DNA of 64,000 nt. Origin: Clostridium lentum. GTDB taxonomy: Bacteria > Bacillota > Clostridia > Clostridiales > Clostridiaceae. The translations under genes and the position numbers were made by a program. The stretch covers positions 186,001 through 250,000 of the forward strand of contig NZ_JACOOQ010000001.1 of NCBI RefSeq assembly GCF_014287815.1. Reading direction: 5' to 3'. Numbering within the stretch: position 1 is the stretch's first letter; every line of letters starts with the position of its first letter. This document shows positions 51,968 to 60,759 of this stretch, piece after piece. The notes under the pieces are model-generated. The model made no database searches, was not told the origin of the DNA, and saw nothing but the letters and a program-made list of their open reading frames with translations.

Positions 51968-52762
51968 ATGGCTATTCAAAATTGGAAGAATTTTTTAATG
52001 GCTTATGAACAAGCTGTTGATGAATTAAAGGTGAAGTTAAGAAGCATAAGAAAAGAGTATAGAAGAAGAAATGAATATTCACCAATTGAATTTGTAACAG
52101 GAAGAGTTAAGGAAGTATCAAGTATATTAGAAAAGGCTAATAAGTTTGAAATTCCTTTAGATAGGCTGGAACAAGAGATGGAGGATATAGCTGGTATAAG
52201 AATTATGTGCCAGTTTGTTGATGATATAGATAAAGTGGTGGAGCTTTTAAGAGTAAGAAAAGATATGCAAATACTTTACGAAAAGGATTATGTAAGTAAT
52301 GTTAAGTCAAGTGGATATAGAAGTTATCATGTAATTATTAAGTATACAGTTAATATGGTTGATGGGGCAAAGGATATATTGGCTGAATTTCAAATAAGGA
52401 CATTAGCAATGAACTTCTGGGCAACGGCAGAACATTCATTAAATTATAAATATAAGCAGCATATACCAGAGGAAATAAAGGTTAAGCTTAAGAAAGCTGC
52501 TGATGCAGCCTTTGAATTAGACCAACAAATGCTTGAGATAAAGGATGAAATAAAAGATGCACAAAAATTATTTGAAGTTAAATCAGATATTATTTCGTCT
52601 ATTATGAATAATATTTTAACATTAATATCCTTAGGTAAGGTTGCTGAAGCTACTAGGTATGAAGTTCTTTTAAATAGGCTTATAGAAGAGGGAGAAGTTT
52701 GGGAATTAAATAATCTTCTTGATATAACGAAAAAAGATTTGGAAAGGTATAAAGACAACTAA
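51968..52762 (+). CDS. Small alarmone synthetase (RelA/SpoT domain)
   Basis: A 264-residue protein holding only the (p)ppGpp synthetase domain, like RelQ/RelP-type enzymes; no HD hydrolase, TGS or ACT domain is present. Synthetase blocks are PIEFVTGRVKEVSSILEK, EDIAGIRIMC, SGYRSYHVIIKY and AEFQIRTLAMNFWATAEHSL with NYKYK after it; the arginine, glutamate and tyrosine positions for ATP and GDP/GTP binding look kept. A helical C-terminus (KDEIKDAQKLF onward) may mediate oligomer formation, as in RelQ. The start is ATG 51968; a GTG at 51956 lies inside AAGGGTG. It is probably transcribed alone. Confidence 0.88.
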   Translation: MAIQNWKNFLMAYEQAVDELKVKLRSIRKEYRRRNEYSPIEFVTGRVKEVSSILEKANKFEIPLDRLEQEMEDIAGIRIMCQFVDDIDKVVELLRVRKDMQILYEKDYVSNVKSSGYRSYHVIIKYTVNMVDGAKDILAEFQIRTLAMNFWATAEHSLNYKYKQHIPEEIKVKLKKAADAAFELDQQMLEIKDEIKDAQKLFEVKSDIISSIMNNILTLISLGKVAEATRYEVLLNRLIEEGEVWELNNLLDITKKDLERYKDN

Positions 52763-52817
52763 AATATTGATAATAAATAAAATACAATAAAAATATAATC
52801 ATGCACAGGATCATTTT

Positions 52818-52922
52818 ATGGTTGCAATGGAAGTAATTACTTTGGTAGAAAGAATGATTAAATTATATAAGATTATATATAAAGAAGTAGATGAAGAAAA
52901 TAATAAACTACATACTACGTAG
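52818..52922 (+). CDS. Possible 34-aa small protein
   Basis: ATG 52818, preceded by CAGGATCATTTT, opens a 34-codon frame starting VAMEVITLVERMIKLYKIIY and ending in an acidic stretch; its stop lies in the terminator stem at 52897-52930. It could form an amphipathic helix. Support is limited to the weak ribosome site and coupling to the hairpin. Confidence 0.3.
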   Translation: MVAMEVITLVERMIKLYKIIYKEVDEENNKLHTT

Positions 52923-52930
52923 TTTATTAT
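52897..52930 (+). terminator. Hairpin terminator before the IIB-like gene
   Basis: AATAATAAACTAC pairs with GTAGTTTATTATT around about seven bases, followed by a T-rich run ending in TTTTTTT. Confidence 0.7.
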
Positions 52931-52991
52931 TTCTATATATTTTTTTTATGTCAGTAAATGTTTTCAGAAAAAGTTTAAGGAGGAGTTTAGA

Positions 52992-53297
52992 ATGAAGGTA
53001 TTATTTGTTTGTGTTCAAGGTTTAGCTAGTGCTATAGTTATTAGTTCATTAAAGAAACAAGCTAAGAAAGAAGATATTGATATGGATATTCTTGCTGTAG
53101 GTATACGTGAGTTTGAAAAGGAAATAGAAAAGGGATGCAATCTAGCAGTTATAGCACCACAAGTAATGCACAAGTATGATTATTTGAGTAAGATATCCAA
53201 TGATAGAGGAATACCATGCATATTAGTAGATAAAGATATTTATGGGTCAAGCTCAGAGATGAATCTTCTTAATATGGTTATGAAGGAAATAAAGTAA
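52992..53297 (+). CDS. Orphan PTS IIB-like (lactose/cellobiose type) protein
   Basis: A 101-residue protein with the fold pattern of PTS IIB subunits of the lactose/chitobiose family: strand MKVLFV, Cys7 as the likely phosphorylation site, and the loop VQGLASAIVI in the place of the usual serine-rich P-loop. LAVIAPQVMHKYDYLSK and GIPCILVDKDIYG complete the alternating helix-strand pattern. No IIA or IIC gene is nearby, so sugar transport is unlikely and a regulatory role is possible. The loop lacks the standard serines, which may mean lost phosphotransfer. The ATG follows TAAGGAGGAG. Confidence 0.7.
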   Translation: MKVLFVCVQGLASAIVISSLKKQAKKEDIDMDILAVGIREFEKEIEKGCNLAVIAPQVMHKYDYLSKISNDRGIPCILVDKDIYGSSSEMNLLNMVMKEIK

Positions 53298-53384
53298 ATA
53301 AAGTATTCATAAGACATTAACGTAGTTTTTTCTATTGGGACCTAGCATTAAATATTTATGATATAATATTGATGGGGGTGTACT

Positions 53385-54050
53385 ATGAAAGATAAGATAA
53401 CTAAAAAGGATAAATGTTTTATAGCAATATTGACTATTTTATTTATAAGCTTTTTCCTAAATTGCTATCAAGTTATAGTAAACAAAAGATATAAAAGAAC
53501 CATTGAATTGACTTGTTATGGAAATATTGAGGAGATAAGGATAAAAAATGAAAGTGTGCTTAGTATTTTAGATAAATGTATTAAGGCTAGGAATATTAGT
53601 AATGAGGAACTATTAAAACTGTATAAAAATTATTCAGCTATTGCTAATGCTGAAATAGATCTATTGGAATACTACTTAGAATATAGAGATAACCCTAATA
53701 TAAAAACCAGCAATAAAAATGTATCCATTGAAAATAAAAATATTAATGGTGTATATTGGCAAATAGAAGAGGTTATTTATAGTTATATTAAAAGCAATTT
53801 AAGTGAAAAAACTGAAAGTATGAAAATTAATGATGATAAGTTAGAGGAAGTTAGTGTGCTAAAAGAAATGGCAGAAAAATTAAATGAATATTACATAAGT
53901 TTTTATAATGAAAATTGCTCAAATTTAGATGAAGATTCTAGAGCTGATAAGATAATAAAACATGCATATTGGATTAATATATTAAAGGAAATACAAAATA
54001 TTAATGAAGAATATATTGATTATGAGTTTTCTAATGAAAACATTAGTTAA
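53385..54050 (+). CDS. Membrane-anchored protein of unknown function
   Basis: I do not recognise this 221-residue protein. It has a lysine-rich start, one membrane helix (CFIAILTILFISFFLNCYQV, residues about 11-30) and a hydrophilic, helical remainder on the outer or inner side, rich in E, N, K and Y. There are no obvious catalytic motifs. The ATG follows GGGGGTG. It is a single gene between the IIB-like gene and a terminator shared with the convergent HesB-like gene. The pattern of a helical, charged ectodomain would suit a structural or sensor role, but this is speculation. Confidence 0.55.
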   Translation: MKDKITKKDKCFIAILTILFISFFLNCYQVIVNKRYKRTIELTCYGNIEEIRIKNESVLSILDKCIKARNISNEELLKLYKNYSAIANAEIDLLEYYLEYRDNPNIKTSNKNVSIENKNINGVYWQIEEVIYSYIKSNLSEKTESMKINDDKLEEVSVLKEMAEKLNEYYISFYNENCSNLDEDSRADKIIKHAYWINILKEIQNINEEYIDYEFSNENIS

Positions 54051-54115
54051 TATTGAATTATGAATTTTGGAATAAATTCATTAATGGAGTTAGAATAATA
54101 TTTAAAAAATCAATT

Positions 54116-54146
54116 AAAAAAGAGTGCTACTAAGCACTCTTTTTTA
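54116..54146. terminator. Bidirectional terminator
   Basis: AAAAAAGAGTGCT pairs with AGCACTCTTTTTT around a short loop, serving both convergent genes. Confidence 0.85.
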
Positions 54147-54476
54147 ATGACCGCAGCCACCTCCGCAAGAACCGCATCCACCTGCAACTTCGATAACTGG
54201 TTTAAGAGATAATCCTCTTCCATCATTTTCTTCAGAAGAAAGTAATTTAAATCCACCAAATTCATCAACTAATTTGCTTTCAGCTATGAAAGTTATATCA
54301 TTCATTGTTTCAACAACATCATTTTCATTTGCTTCGTCAACAGTTATATTAAAAGCTGGACCACTGCATCCAAAACCTGCTAAGTTTATTCTAATACTAT
54401 ATTTTTCCACTTCATTTTCATCTAAGAAAGCTTTAAATTCTTTATATGCTTCTTCGCTTACTAAAAACTTATTCAT
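54144..54476 (-). CDS. HesB/IscA-like iron-sulphur protein with Cys-rich tail
   Basis: A 110-residue HesB-like protein. The A-type scaffold pattern is visible: SIRINLAGFGCSGPAFNITV, with Cys37 in the position of the first IscA ligand, and a C-terminal cluster Cys101, Cys104 and Cys108 in GGCGSCGGGCGH, where IscA has C-G-C. A-type proteins carry iron-sulphur clusters to target enzymes. The glycine-rich tail with three cysteines and a final histidine is longer than in IscA and may bind metal by itself. The ATG follows GAGGTGA. No isc or suf genes are in view. Confidence 0.78.
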   Translation of the reverse strand: MNKFLVSEEAYKEFKAFLDENEVEKYSIRINLAGFGCSGPAFNITVDEANENDVVETMNDITFIAESKLVDEFGGFKLLSSEENDGRGLSLKPVIEVAGGCGSCGGGCGH

Positions 54477-54680
54477 ATTATCACCTCAAAAATATTTTTC
54501 CAAATTATATTCATAGTATACCATATTACTCGGAAATAGCAAGGAATTTTTAAAAGGAGTATATGAGAGTAAAGGACATTTTTACAAAATTATAAATTAT
54601 ATTGAAAATTAAACAAATTAACAATATAATAAACCTATGTATATTGGCTAAAAATGTTGCTAAGAAAGGAATTGTTTGAT

Positions 54681-55430
54681 TTGAAGCCCTTTAATGATAG
54701 TTATGTTTTAGAAAAAATAGATGAATATAGCAAAAAAATTTCACCAGCTAAGGTTGGTAGCTATGAAATAAAAGCAATTGATGGATTAAAAGGAATAATA
54801 CAAGGCTATTTATATGCTAAAGAAGGAGAAGTTAATAAGCCTATATTAGAACTTCATGGACCAGAGCATATATGGATGAGACTTACTCCTTTAGAAGTAG
54901 AAGGTGCGTATTTTTCAATAAAGAGAGCTCATGGAAAAGTAGGTGTAGTTGGCTTAGGGTTAGGCTATACTGTTTGGGAAATGGCTAAGAAAGAAAATGT
55001 TAGTGAAGTAACTGTTTATGAAATAAGCCAGGAAGTAATTGATTTGTATAATAAGAATTTTGCTGACAATCCTAAAATAAAAATAATTCAAGGCGATGCC
55101 TATACTGCAGAAAAAGATAAATTTGATTTCTTTTATGCAGATATATATGAATACAAATTAACTTCACAAGTAGTAGATGATTATGAGAAGTTTAATAGGC
55201 TTCATGAAATAGAGGAATATGCTTTCTTTGGTATGGAACATTTCTTATTAAGCTGTAAATATGAAGAAATCGTATGGGTTTATATACCTGAAAGTTGGAT
55301 GGAAATGAGTAAGGATGCTTACAGAGCATTAGGTGAAGCAGGATACCTTTCTTATTATACTGCATTAGATGAAGAATTAGTAAGTCAAGTACTTGCTAAA
55401 TTTAAACCAGTGCTAGAAGAGCTTAGTTAA
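54681..55430 (+). CDS. SAM-methyltransferase/spermidine-synthase-fold protein
   Basis: About 249 residues with a Rossmann-type methyltransferase core: KVGVVGLGLGYTVWEMA is the glycine-rich motif I, VTVYEISQEVIDLYNKNF gives the acidic residue that would bind the ribose of SAM, and IIQGDAYTAEKDKFDFFYADIYEY gives the later motifs. The arrangement resembles the spermidine-synthase-like family, but the substrate is unknown. The start is uncertain: TTG 54681 is ten bases after AAGAAAGGA, whereas ATG 54654, in the same frame, has no site and would give 258 residues. It is a single gene followed by a terminator, convergent with leuS. Confidence 0.7.
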   Translation: MKPFNDSYVLEKIDEYSKKISPAKVGSYEIKAIDGLKGIIQGYLYAKEGEVNKPILELHGPEHIWMRLTPLEVEGAYFSIKRAHGKVGVVGLGLGYTVWEMAKKENVSEVTVYEISQEVIDLYNKNFADNPKIKIIQGDAYTAEKDKFDFFYADIYEYKLTSQVVDDYEKFNRLHEIEEYAFFGMEHFLLSCKYEEIVWVYIPESWMEMSKDAYRALGEAGYLSYYTALDEELVSQVLAKFKPVLEELS

Positions 55431-55448
55431 TGATGGATTATGAATTAA

Positions 55449-55480
55449 GGAAAAAACTCAGTTTAGGCTGAGTTTTTTTT
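55449..55480 (+). terminator. Terminator of the methyltransferase-fold gene
   Basis: AAAAAACTCAG pairs with CTGAGTTTTTT around TTTAGG, followed by TT. Confidence 0.85.
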
Positions 55481-55498
55481 ATTTCTTAATAATCAAAT

Positions 55499-55527
55499 AA
55501 AAAAAGAGTGATTAGGCACTCTTTTTT
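55499..55527 (-). terminator. Terminator of leuS
   Basis: AAAAAAAGAGTG pairs with CACTCTTTTTTT; A and T tracts make it work on either strand, and leuS ends at its edge. Confidence 0.8.
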
Positions 55528-57977
55528 TATTTTACTACTATATTAACAAGTCTTCCTTTGATTACTATGACTTTAACAATATTTTTACCTTCTGTAGCAG
55601 CAAGTATATTTTCATCAGTTAAAGCAGCTGCTTTAATTCCTTCTTCATCTAAATCAGTAGATACATTAATCTTAGATTTAATTTTTCCGTTTACTTGGAT
55701 AGCTATTTCTACTTCATCTTTAACAAGAGCATTTGGGTCAAATATTGGCCAAGCTTCGTTAAATACTGAGTATTCACCAGTTAATAGATTCCATTGTTCT
55801 TCAGCAAAGTGAGGAGCAAATGGTGCTAAAGTCTTGATGAAGTCTTTGCATACAGTCTTTAAGAAGTCTAAGTTCTTAGTTTCTTCTTGAAGATATTTAG
55901 AAAATGCATTAACAAATTCCATCATTCTTGCTATAGCAGTATTGAATTGCATCTTATCAGCATCTTCAGTAACACCTTTAATTGCGTTGTTTAACCAGAA
56001 GTTTAATTCTTTTTCAGTTTTATCAATAGTGATTTTATTGTTTTCTCCATTAGCAATAGCTTCTCTAGCTAAATCTAAGTATCTTTCAATTCTATCTACG
56101 AATCTAGCAACAGATTTAATTCCATCATCACTCCAAGCTCCACCTTCTGTGTAAGCAAAACCAAACATTAAGTACATTCTAAATACGTCAGCACCGTATT
56201 CTTTAATGTAGTCATCTGGAGAAATAGTATTTCCTTTAGATTTTGACATCTTTAATCCATCTGGTCCTAAAATTAAACCTTGGTGAGTTAAGCTCTTAAA
56301 TGGTTCGTCAAAGCTTAAGTATCCCATATCTCTTAAAGCTTTAGTGATAAATCTAGCATATAGTAAGTGCATGCAAGCATGTTCAGGTCCACCAACATAT
56401 TTGTCAACTGGTAGCATTTTGTCTACTAAGTCCTTATCGAAAGCTTTTTCTGAGTTTTTGTTATCTACATATCTCATTTGGTACCATGAAGAACATACGA
56501 AAGTATCTAATGTATCGCATTCTCTTTTAGCTGGTTTACCACAGCATGGGCAAGTAGTATTGATGAATGATTCACATTTAGCCAGTGGAGATTTTCCATC
56601 AGGTGCAAATTGAACATCATATGGTAATTGTACTGGAAGATCTTTTTCTGGAACTGGTACAGTACCACAGTCTTCACAGTAAATCATAGGGATTGGGGCT
56701 CCCCAGTATCTTTGTCTAGAAACTAGCCAGTCTCTTAATCTATAATTAACTTTTGATTCACCTAATTTATTTTCTGCTAATTTAGCAACGATTTTTTCTT
56801 TAGCTTCTTCAGTAGTTAAACCATCAAATTGTCCAGAGTTAACAAGTACTCCGTATTCACAGTATGGAAGTTCAACTTCTTCACCTTTTTTGTTAGTGAT
56901 AACTCTTTCTATTGGTAAGTTAAATTTAGTTGCAAAAGCAAAGTCTCTTTCATCGTGAGCTGGAACAGCCATAACAGCACCAGTACCATAAGTAGCAAGT
57001 ACGTAATCACCAACCCATACAGGTACTTCTTTACCGTTTATAGGGTTTATTGCATATGAACCAGTGAATACACCAGTTTTTTCTCTTGAAAGAGATTGTC
57101 TTTCTATATCAGATTGCTTTTTAGCAGCTTCTTTGTATTCTTCAACGGCAGTTTTGTTTTCTGCAGTAGTTAGTTCATCTACTAATGGATTTTCAGGTGC
57201 TAAAACAACATAAGTTACACCATTTAATGTATCAACTCTTGTTGTAAATACATCAAAGCTAGTTGCTGAATTTTTAACTTTGAAAGTAACTTGTGCACCA
57301 GTAGATTTTCCTATCCAGTGTTTTTGCATAGCAACAGTTTTTTCTGGCCAATCTAAAGTATCTAATTTTTCTAATAACTCATCAGCATATTCAGTTATTT
57401 TAAAGAACCATTGAGTTAAGTCTTTTTTAGTTACTTCAGTAGAACATCTTTCACAACATCCTTCATGAACTTGTTCATTAGCTAAAACTGTATTACATGA
57501 TGGACACCAATTTACAGGGGCTTTCTTTCTGTAGGCTAATCCATTTTCGTAAAGCTTTAAGAATATCCATTGAGTCCATTTGTAGTATTCAGGAGTACAT
57601 GTGATAACTTCATTTTCCCAGTTAAACATAGCTCCCATAGCTTTTAATTGATCTTCCATAGTCTTGATATTTTTTTCGGTAGAATCCCATGGATGAATTC
57701 CTGTTTTAATAGCAAAGTTTTCAGCTGGTAGACCAAAGGCATCAAATCCCATTGGTTGGAATACATTGTATCCTTGCATCTTCTTTAATCTTGCCCATGA
57801 ATCAACTGGACCATAATTGAACCAGTGACCAGCATGTAATTGACTTCCAGATGGGTAAGAGAACATTTCTAAAACATATAATTTTTCTCCTTCTTTATTA
57901 GGATTAAATTTATAAAGTTCAGTTTCTTCCCATTTCTTTTGCCATTTTTTATCAATAGCAGTTCCATAGTTACTCAT
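55527..57977 (-). CDS. leuS: Leucyl-tRNA synthetase
   Basis: An 816-residue class I synthetase of bacterial type. It starts with [20 protein letters not shown]. The HIGH-equivalent is in [20 protein letters not shown]; a zinc-binding segment has [21 protein letters not shown]; the editing domain contains [18 protein letters not shown] and [24 protein letters not shown]-type sequence ([13 protein letters not shown]) follows, and KMSKSKGN lies late in the protein. The anticodon and C-terminal domains are complete. The ATG follows AGGGAGG. Expression is controlled by a T-box leader just upstream, which reads uncharged tRNA-Leu. Confidence 0.97.
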   Translation of the reverse strand: MSNYGTAIDKKWQKKWEETELYKFNPNKEGEKLYVLEMFSYPSGSQLHAGHWFNYGPVDSWARLKKMQGYNVFQPMGFDAFGLPAENFAIKTGIHPWDSTEKNIKTMEDQLKAMGAMFNWENEVITCTPEYYKWTQWIFLKLYENGLAYRKKAPVNWCPSCNTVLANEQVHEGCCERCSTEVTKKDLTQWFFKITEYADELLEKLDTLDWPEKTVAMQKHWIGKSTGAQVTFKVKNSATSFDVFTTRVDTLNGVTYVVLAPENPLVDELTTAENKTAVEEYKEAAKKQSDIERQSLSREKTGVFTGSYAINPINGKEVPVWVGDYVLATYGTGAVMAVPAHDERDFAFATKFNLPIERVITNKKGEEVELPYCEYGVLVNSGQFDGLTTEEAKEKIVAKLAENKLGESKVNYRLRDWLVSRQRYWGAPIPMIYCEDCGTVPVPEKDLPVQLPYDVQFAPDGKSPLAKCESFINTTCPCCGKPAKRECDTLDTFVCSSWYQMRYVDNKNSEKAFDKDLVDKMLPVDKYVGGPEHACMHLLYARFITKALRDMGYLSFDEPFKSLTHQGLILGPDGLKMSKSKGNTISPDDYIKEYGADVFRMYLMFGFAYTEGGAWSDDGIKSVARFVDRIERYLDLAREAIANGENNKITIDKTEKELNFWLNNAIKGVTEDADKMQFNTAIARMMEFVNAFSKYLQEETKNLDFLKTVCKDFIKTLAPFAPHFAEEQWNLLTGEYSVFNEAWPIFDPNALVKDEVEIAIQVNGKIKSKINVSTDLDEEGIKAAALTDENILAATEGKNIVKVIVIKGRLVNIVVK

Positions 57978-58092
57978 TTTAAAATCCTCCCTAGGTTAAT
58001 TGATAATTGAAAATTGATTATGGATAATTGAGGTAAAAATTCCTCAGGAGTTTCATACATAATTCTAACTTTTCAATTATCTGCTTTTAATT

Positions 58093-58342
58093 AAATAAAA
58101 AAGCTTCCATCTCTATATTTAAGAGACGAAAGCTATTATTTCGCGGTACCACTCTTATTAGAAAATCAAAAAAAGATTTTCTCACTCGAAATCGTTAACG
58201 GGAATCCCGTACTTGCTTTTGACAAGTAAGTTCCAAGACAAGTTCCTATAATGTAAACACTGTTTTACACCTTCCAACAGTTCTCTTAAGATTACAAGGT
58301 TATAGTACTACTTCTTTTCAACACTTTATACTATATTATTTG
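58093..58342 (-). ncRNA. T-box riboswitch of leuS (CUU specifier)
   Basis: A complete T-box leader on the minus strand. The T-box core GAGTGGTACCGCG (complement of 58142-58154) pairs with the acceptor end of uncharged tRNA. The terminator AGCTTTCGTCTC/GATGGAAGCTTTTTT lies at 58096-58140. In stem I, AGTA (58309-58306) and the helix CTATAA/TTATAG lead to GAA (58245-58243), directly followed by CTT (58242-58240), the specifier codon for leucine. This fits the leuS gene downstream. When tRNA-Leu is uncharged the antiterminator forms and leuS is transcribed. Confidence 0.93.
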
Positions 58343-58348
58343 TTTTTT

Positions 58349-58377
58349 ATTATATAGTAATTAAGAAAGTTAGTCAA
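58349..58377 (-). promoter_or_regulatory. Sigma-A promoter of the leuS T-box transcript
   Basis: On the minus strand TTGACT (58377-58372), a 17-base spacer and TATAAT (58354-58349) put the start near 58342, just before stem I of the T-box. Confidence 0.8.
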
Positions 58378-58440
58378 TAATAGTGATAAAGCCTTTTTAT
58401 AGGAATTTCAATATATGATATAATATGTTTATTACATACC

Positions 58441-58489
58441 AATATAGTATATAATTTAAGAAAAATTTAAAAAAAGAATATACTATATT
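58441..58489. repeat. 12-bp inverted repeat upstream of nupC-like gene
   Basis: AATATAGTATAT (58441-58452) is inverted exactly at 58478-58489 with a 25-base A-rich loop and T-rich sequence after it. It lies between the divergent leuS and transporter promoters and may insulate them. Confidence 0.5.
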
Positions 58490-58520
58490 ATATATTTTTT
58501 AATATATGGTAAATATTGTT

Positions 58521-58549
58521 TTGTAGAAGGAGTTAAATAAGGGTATAAT
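58521..58549 (+). promoter_or_regulatory. Putative promoter of the nucleoside transporter
   Basis: TTGTAG (58521-58526) and TATAAT (58544-58549) are 17 bases apart. The leader would be about 118 bases; I see no purine or other known riboswitch core in it. Confidence 0.5.
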
Positions 58550-58673
58550 CGTAAATAGTTTATGAACATTAATATTTTGTAAAAATAATGCTCGTGTATA
58601 AGTGAAAAATTCTTGTAAATACTAAATTAGAGAGATAAGAATAAACTAACTGATGAAAGAAAAGGAGATTTTT

Positions 58674-59882
58674 ATGGCAATTTTAAATAGCATTATAGGT
58701 ATTTTATTTATATTTGCAGTGGCATACTTATTATCAAATAATAAGAAGCGTATAAAATGGAGAACCATAATAATTGGATTTTTAATTCAATTTGGATTTG
58801 CATTAGCCGTTTTAAAGTGGAGTGTAGGTAAGTATGTTTTAAGCAAGGTTGCTCTTGGAGTACAATCAGTTATCGATTATGCTCAAGAAGGTATTAGTTT
58901 TGTATTTGGTTCACTAGCTAATGATGGAAGTATATTTTTTGTTAATGTATTATGTGTAATAATATTTATATCCGCAGTTGTTTCTATACTTTACTACTTA
59001 GGAATAATGCAGTTTGTTATTAGAGTTATAGGGGGAGCTTTATCTAGGCTTTTAGGAACTTCTCAATTAGAAACAATATCTTCATCAGCAAATATTTTCT
59101 TAGGTCAAACAGAGGCGCCACTTTTAATTAAACCTTATGTTTCAAAGCTTACAGAGTCTGAATTGTTTGCAGTAATGGTTGGTGGATTAGCATCAGTTTC
59201 AGGTTCAATATTAGTAGGATATTCAATGCTTGGAATTCCAATAGAATACTTAATTTCAGCAGCATTTATGGCAGCACCAGCTGGTCTTATAATAGCAAAA
59301 ATTCTTTGTCCAGAAACAGAGCATGATAAGGTTCAAAATGAAGTTGAAATGATTAAAGATAATTCAGCAAATGTTGTTGATGCAGCATCAAAGGGTGCAA
59401 TTGATGGGTTAGGTCTAGTTCTTAACATAGCAGCTATCATTTTAGCATTCGTTGCAGTTATAGCATTAATTAACGGTTTAATTGGTTGGATTGGAGGCTG
59501 GTTCGGTGTATCTGACTTAAGCTTACAAGGAATATTAGGGTGGATATTCTCACCAGTAGCAGCGATAATAGGTGTTCCGTGGGGAGAAGCTGTAACAGCA
59601 GGATCATTAATAGGTCAAAAATTAATATTAAATGAATTTGTTGCATTTAGTAATATGGCACCTTTATTACCAGAATTATCAGCAAAGACTACAGCAATAG
59701 TAACATTTGCCTTATGTGGATTTGCTAATATTTCTTCTATTGCTATTTTAATAGGTGGTATAGGTGGAATGGCTCCAAATAGAAAAGCTGACATAGCAAG
59801 ATTAGGATGGAAAGCTGTTTTAGGTGGAACACTAGCAAACCTTCTAAGTGCCACAATTGCAGGACTTCTTTTAACTATATAG
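58674..59882 (+). CDS. NupC-type concentrative nucleoside transporter
   Basis: A 402-residue CNT-family carrier with about ten membrane segments, importing nucleosides with protons or sodium. Family blocks are GFLIQFGFALAVLKWSVGK, GLMQ-like YYLGIMQFVIRVIG, ETISSSANIFLGQTEAPLLI (with the conserved GQTEAP), MVGGLASVSGSILVGYSMLG, ILNEFVAFSN-type NEFVAFSNMAPLL and TFALCGFANISSIAILIGGI. The start was set at ATG 58674 after AAGGAG; the frame also has an ATG 21 bases earlier without a site. It is a single-gene unit. The specific nucleoside is not deducible. Confidence 0.93.
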   Translation: MAILNSIIGILFIFAVAYLLSNNKKRIKWRTIIIGFLIQFGFALAVLKWSVGKYVLSKVALGVQSVIDYAQEGISFVFGSLANDGSIFFVNVLCVIIFISAVVSILYYLGIMQFVIRVIGGALSRLLGTSQLETISSSANIFLGQTEAPLLIKPYVSKLTESELFAVMVGGLASVSGSILVGYSMLGIPIEYLISAAFMAAPAGLIIAKILCPETEHDKVQNEVEMIKDNSANVVDAASKGAIDGLGLVLNIAAIILAFVAVIALINGLIGWIGGWFGVSDLSLQGILGWIFSPVAAIIGVPWGEAVTAGSLIGQKLILNEFVAFSNMAPLLPELSAKTTAIVTFALCGFANISSIAILIGGIGGMAPNRKADIARLGWKAVLGGTLANLLSATIAGLLLTI

Positions 59883-59946
59883 TATAAAAAATCACATGGC
59901 AAAAGATCAATGTTATTAAGTTAATAAAATTACGTTAGTAATTGCT

Positions 59947-59985
59947 AAAGAGTATGATATAAAAAAGTATCATGCTCTTTTTTTC
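59947..59985 (+). terminator. Terminator of the nucleoside transporter gene
   Basis: AAAGAGTATGATA pairs with TATCATGCTCTTT (one G-T), followed by TTTTT. Confidence 0.8.
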
Positions 59986-60000
59986 TAAAAGTTTTGATTT

Positions 60001-60028
60001 TTGTATTTTTAATTTTATAGGCTATAAT
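60001..60028 (+). promoter_or_regulatory. Putative promoter of the two-component operon
   Basis: TTGTAT (60001-60006) and TATAAT (60023-60028) are 16 bases apart; the leader is very short, beginning near GAGAGGAG. Confidence 0.5.
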
Positions 60029-60054
60029 ATTATGGAGAGGAGTTGAAAAGTTAT

Positions 60055-60759
60055 ATGAATACTGTTTTAGTAGTAGATGATGATAAGGAAATAGTTGATG
60101 CAATTGAAATATATTTAAAAAATGAGGGAATTGGTGTTATTAAAGCATATGATGGTATACAAGCTATTCAGGCATTGATGGAAAATGAAATACATTTAAT
60201 ATTGATGGATATTATGATGCCTAAGATGGATGGATTACGAACTACTATGAGGATTAGGGAGGAAAAAAATATTCCAATAATATTAATATCAGCAAAATCA
60301 GAAGATACTGATAAGGTATTAGGTTTAAATATGGGAGCTGATGATTATATTACTAAACCTTTTAATCCTTTAGAATTAATTGCTAGAGTAAAATCACAAT
60401 TAAGAAGATATATGACTTTAGGAAATTACGTTAATGTTTCTAAAGAAGATGAAAAGGTAATAAAGTCCAGTGGATTAGAAATCAATTTGGAAAGTAAAGA
60501 AGTATTCGTTGAAGGTGAGTCTATAAGGGTTACAGCAACAGAGTTTGGTATATTAGAGCTATTATTAAAAAATAAGGGAAGAGTATTTTCTATTGATGAA
60601 ATATATGAAAATGTATGGAAAGAACCAAGCTATAATGCTGAAAATACAGTTGCAGTACATATACGAAGGATTAGAGAAAAGATAGAAATCAATCCTAAAG
60701 AACCCAAATATTTAAAGGTGGTGTGGGGAATTGGTTACAAAATTGAAAAGTATGAATAA
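60055..60759 (+). CDS. OmpR-family response regulator
   Basis: A 234-residue two-component regulator. The receiver domain has the acidic pocket VVDDDKEIV, the phosphorylation site Asp52 in LILMDIMMPKMDG, the ILISAKSED threonine/serine switch region and the conserved lysine in DDYITKPFNPLEL. The C-terminal winged-helix DNA-binding domain includes TATEFGILELLLKNKGRVFS and VAVHIRRIREKIE. The layout is that of VanR/PhoP-like regulators. It shares a short overlap with the kinase gene behind it. No obvious target gene (transporter or hydrolase) is adjacent, so the regulon is unknown. Start at ATG 60055; the in-frame TTG at 60043 follows GAGGAG too closely. Confidence 0.92.
   Translation: MNTVLVVDDDKEIVDAIEIYLKNEGIGVIKAYDGIQAIQALMENEIHLILMDIMMPKMDGLRTTMRIREEKNIPIILISAKSEDTDKVLGLNMGADDYITKPFNPLELIARVKSQLRRYMTLGNYVNVSKEDEKVIKSSGLEINLESKEVFVEGESIRVTATEFGILELLLKNKGRVFSIDEIYENVWKEPSYNAENTVAVHIRRIREKIEINPKEPKYLKVVWGIGYKIEKYE

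Noticed and set aside
58441..58673. Purine riboswitch before the nucleoside transporter
   Set aside because: No conserved purine-aptamer loops are found; the region holds an AT-rich inverted repeat and a promoter.
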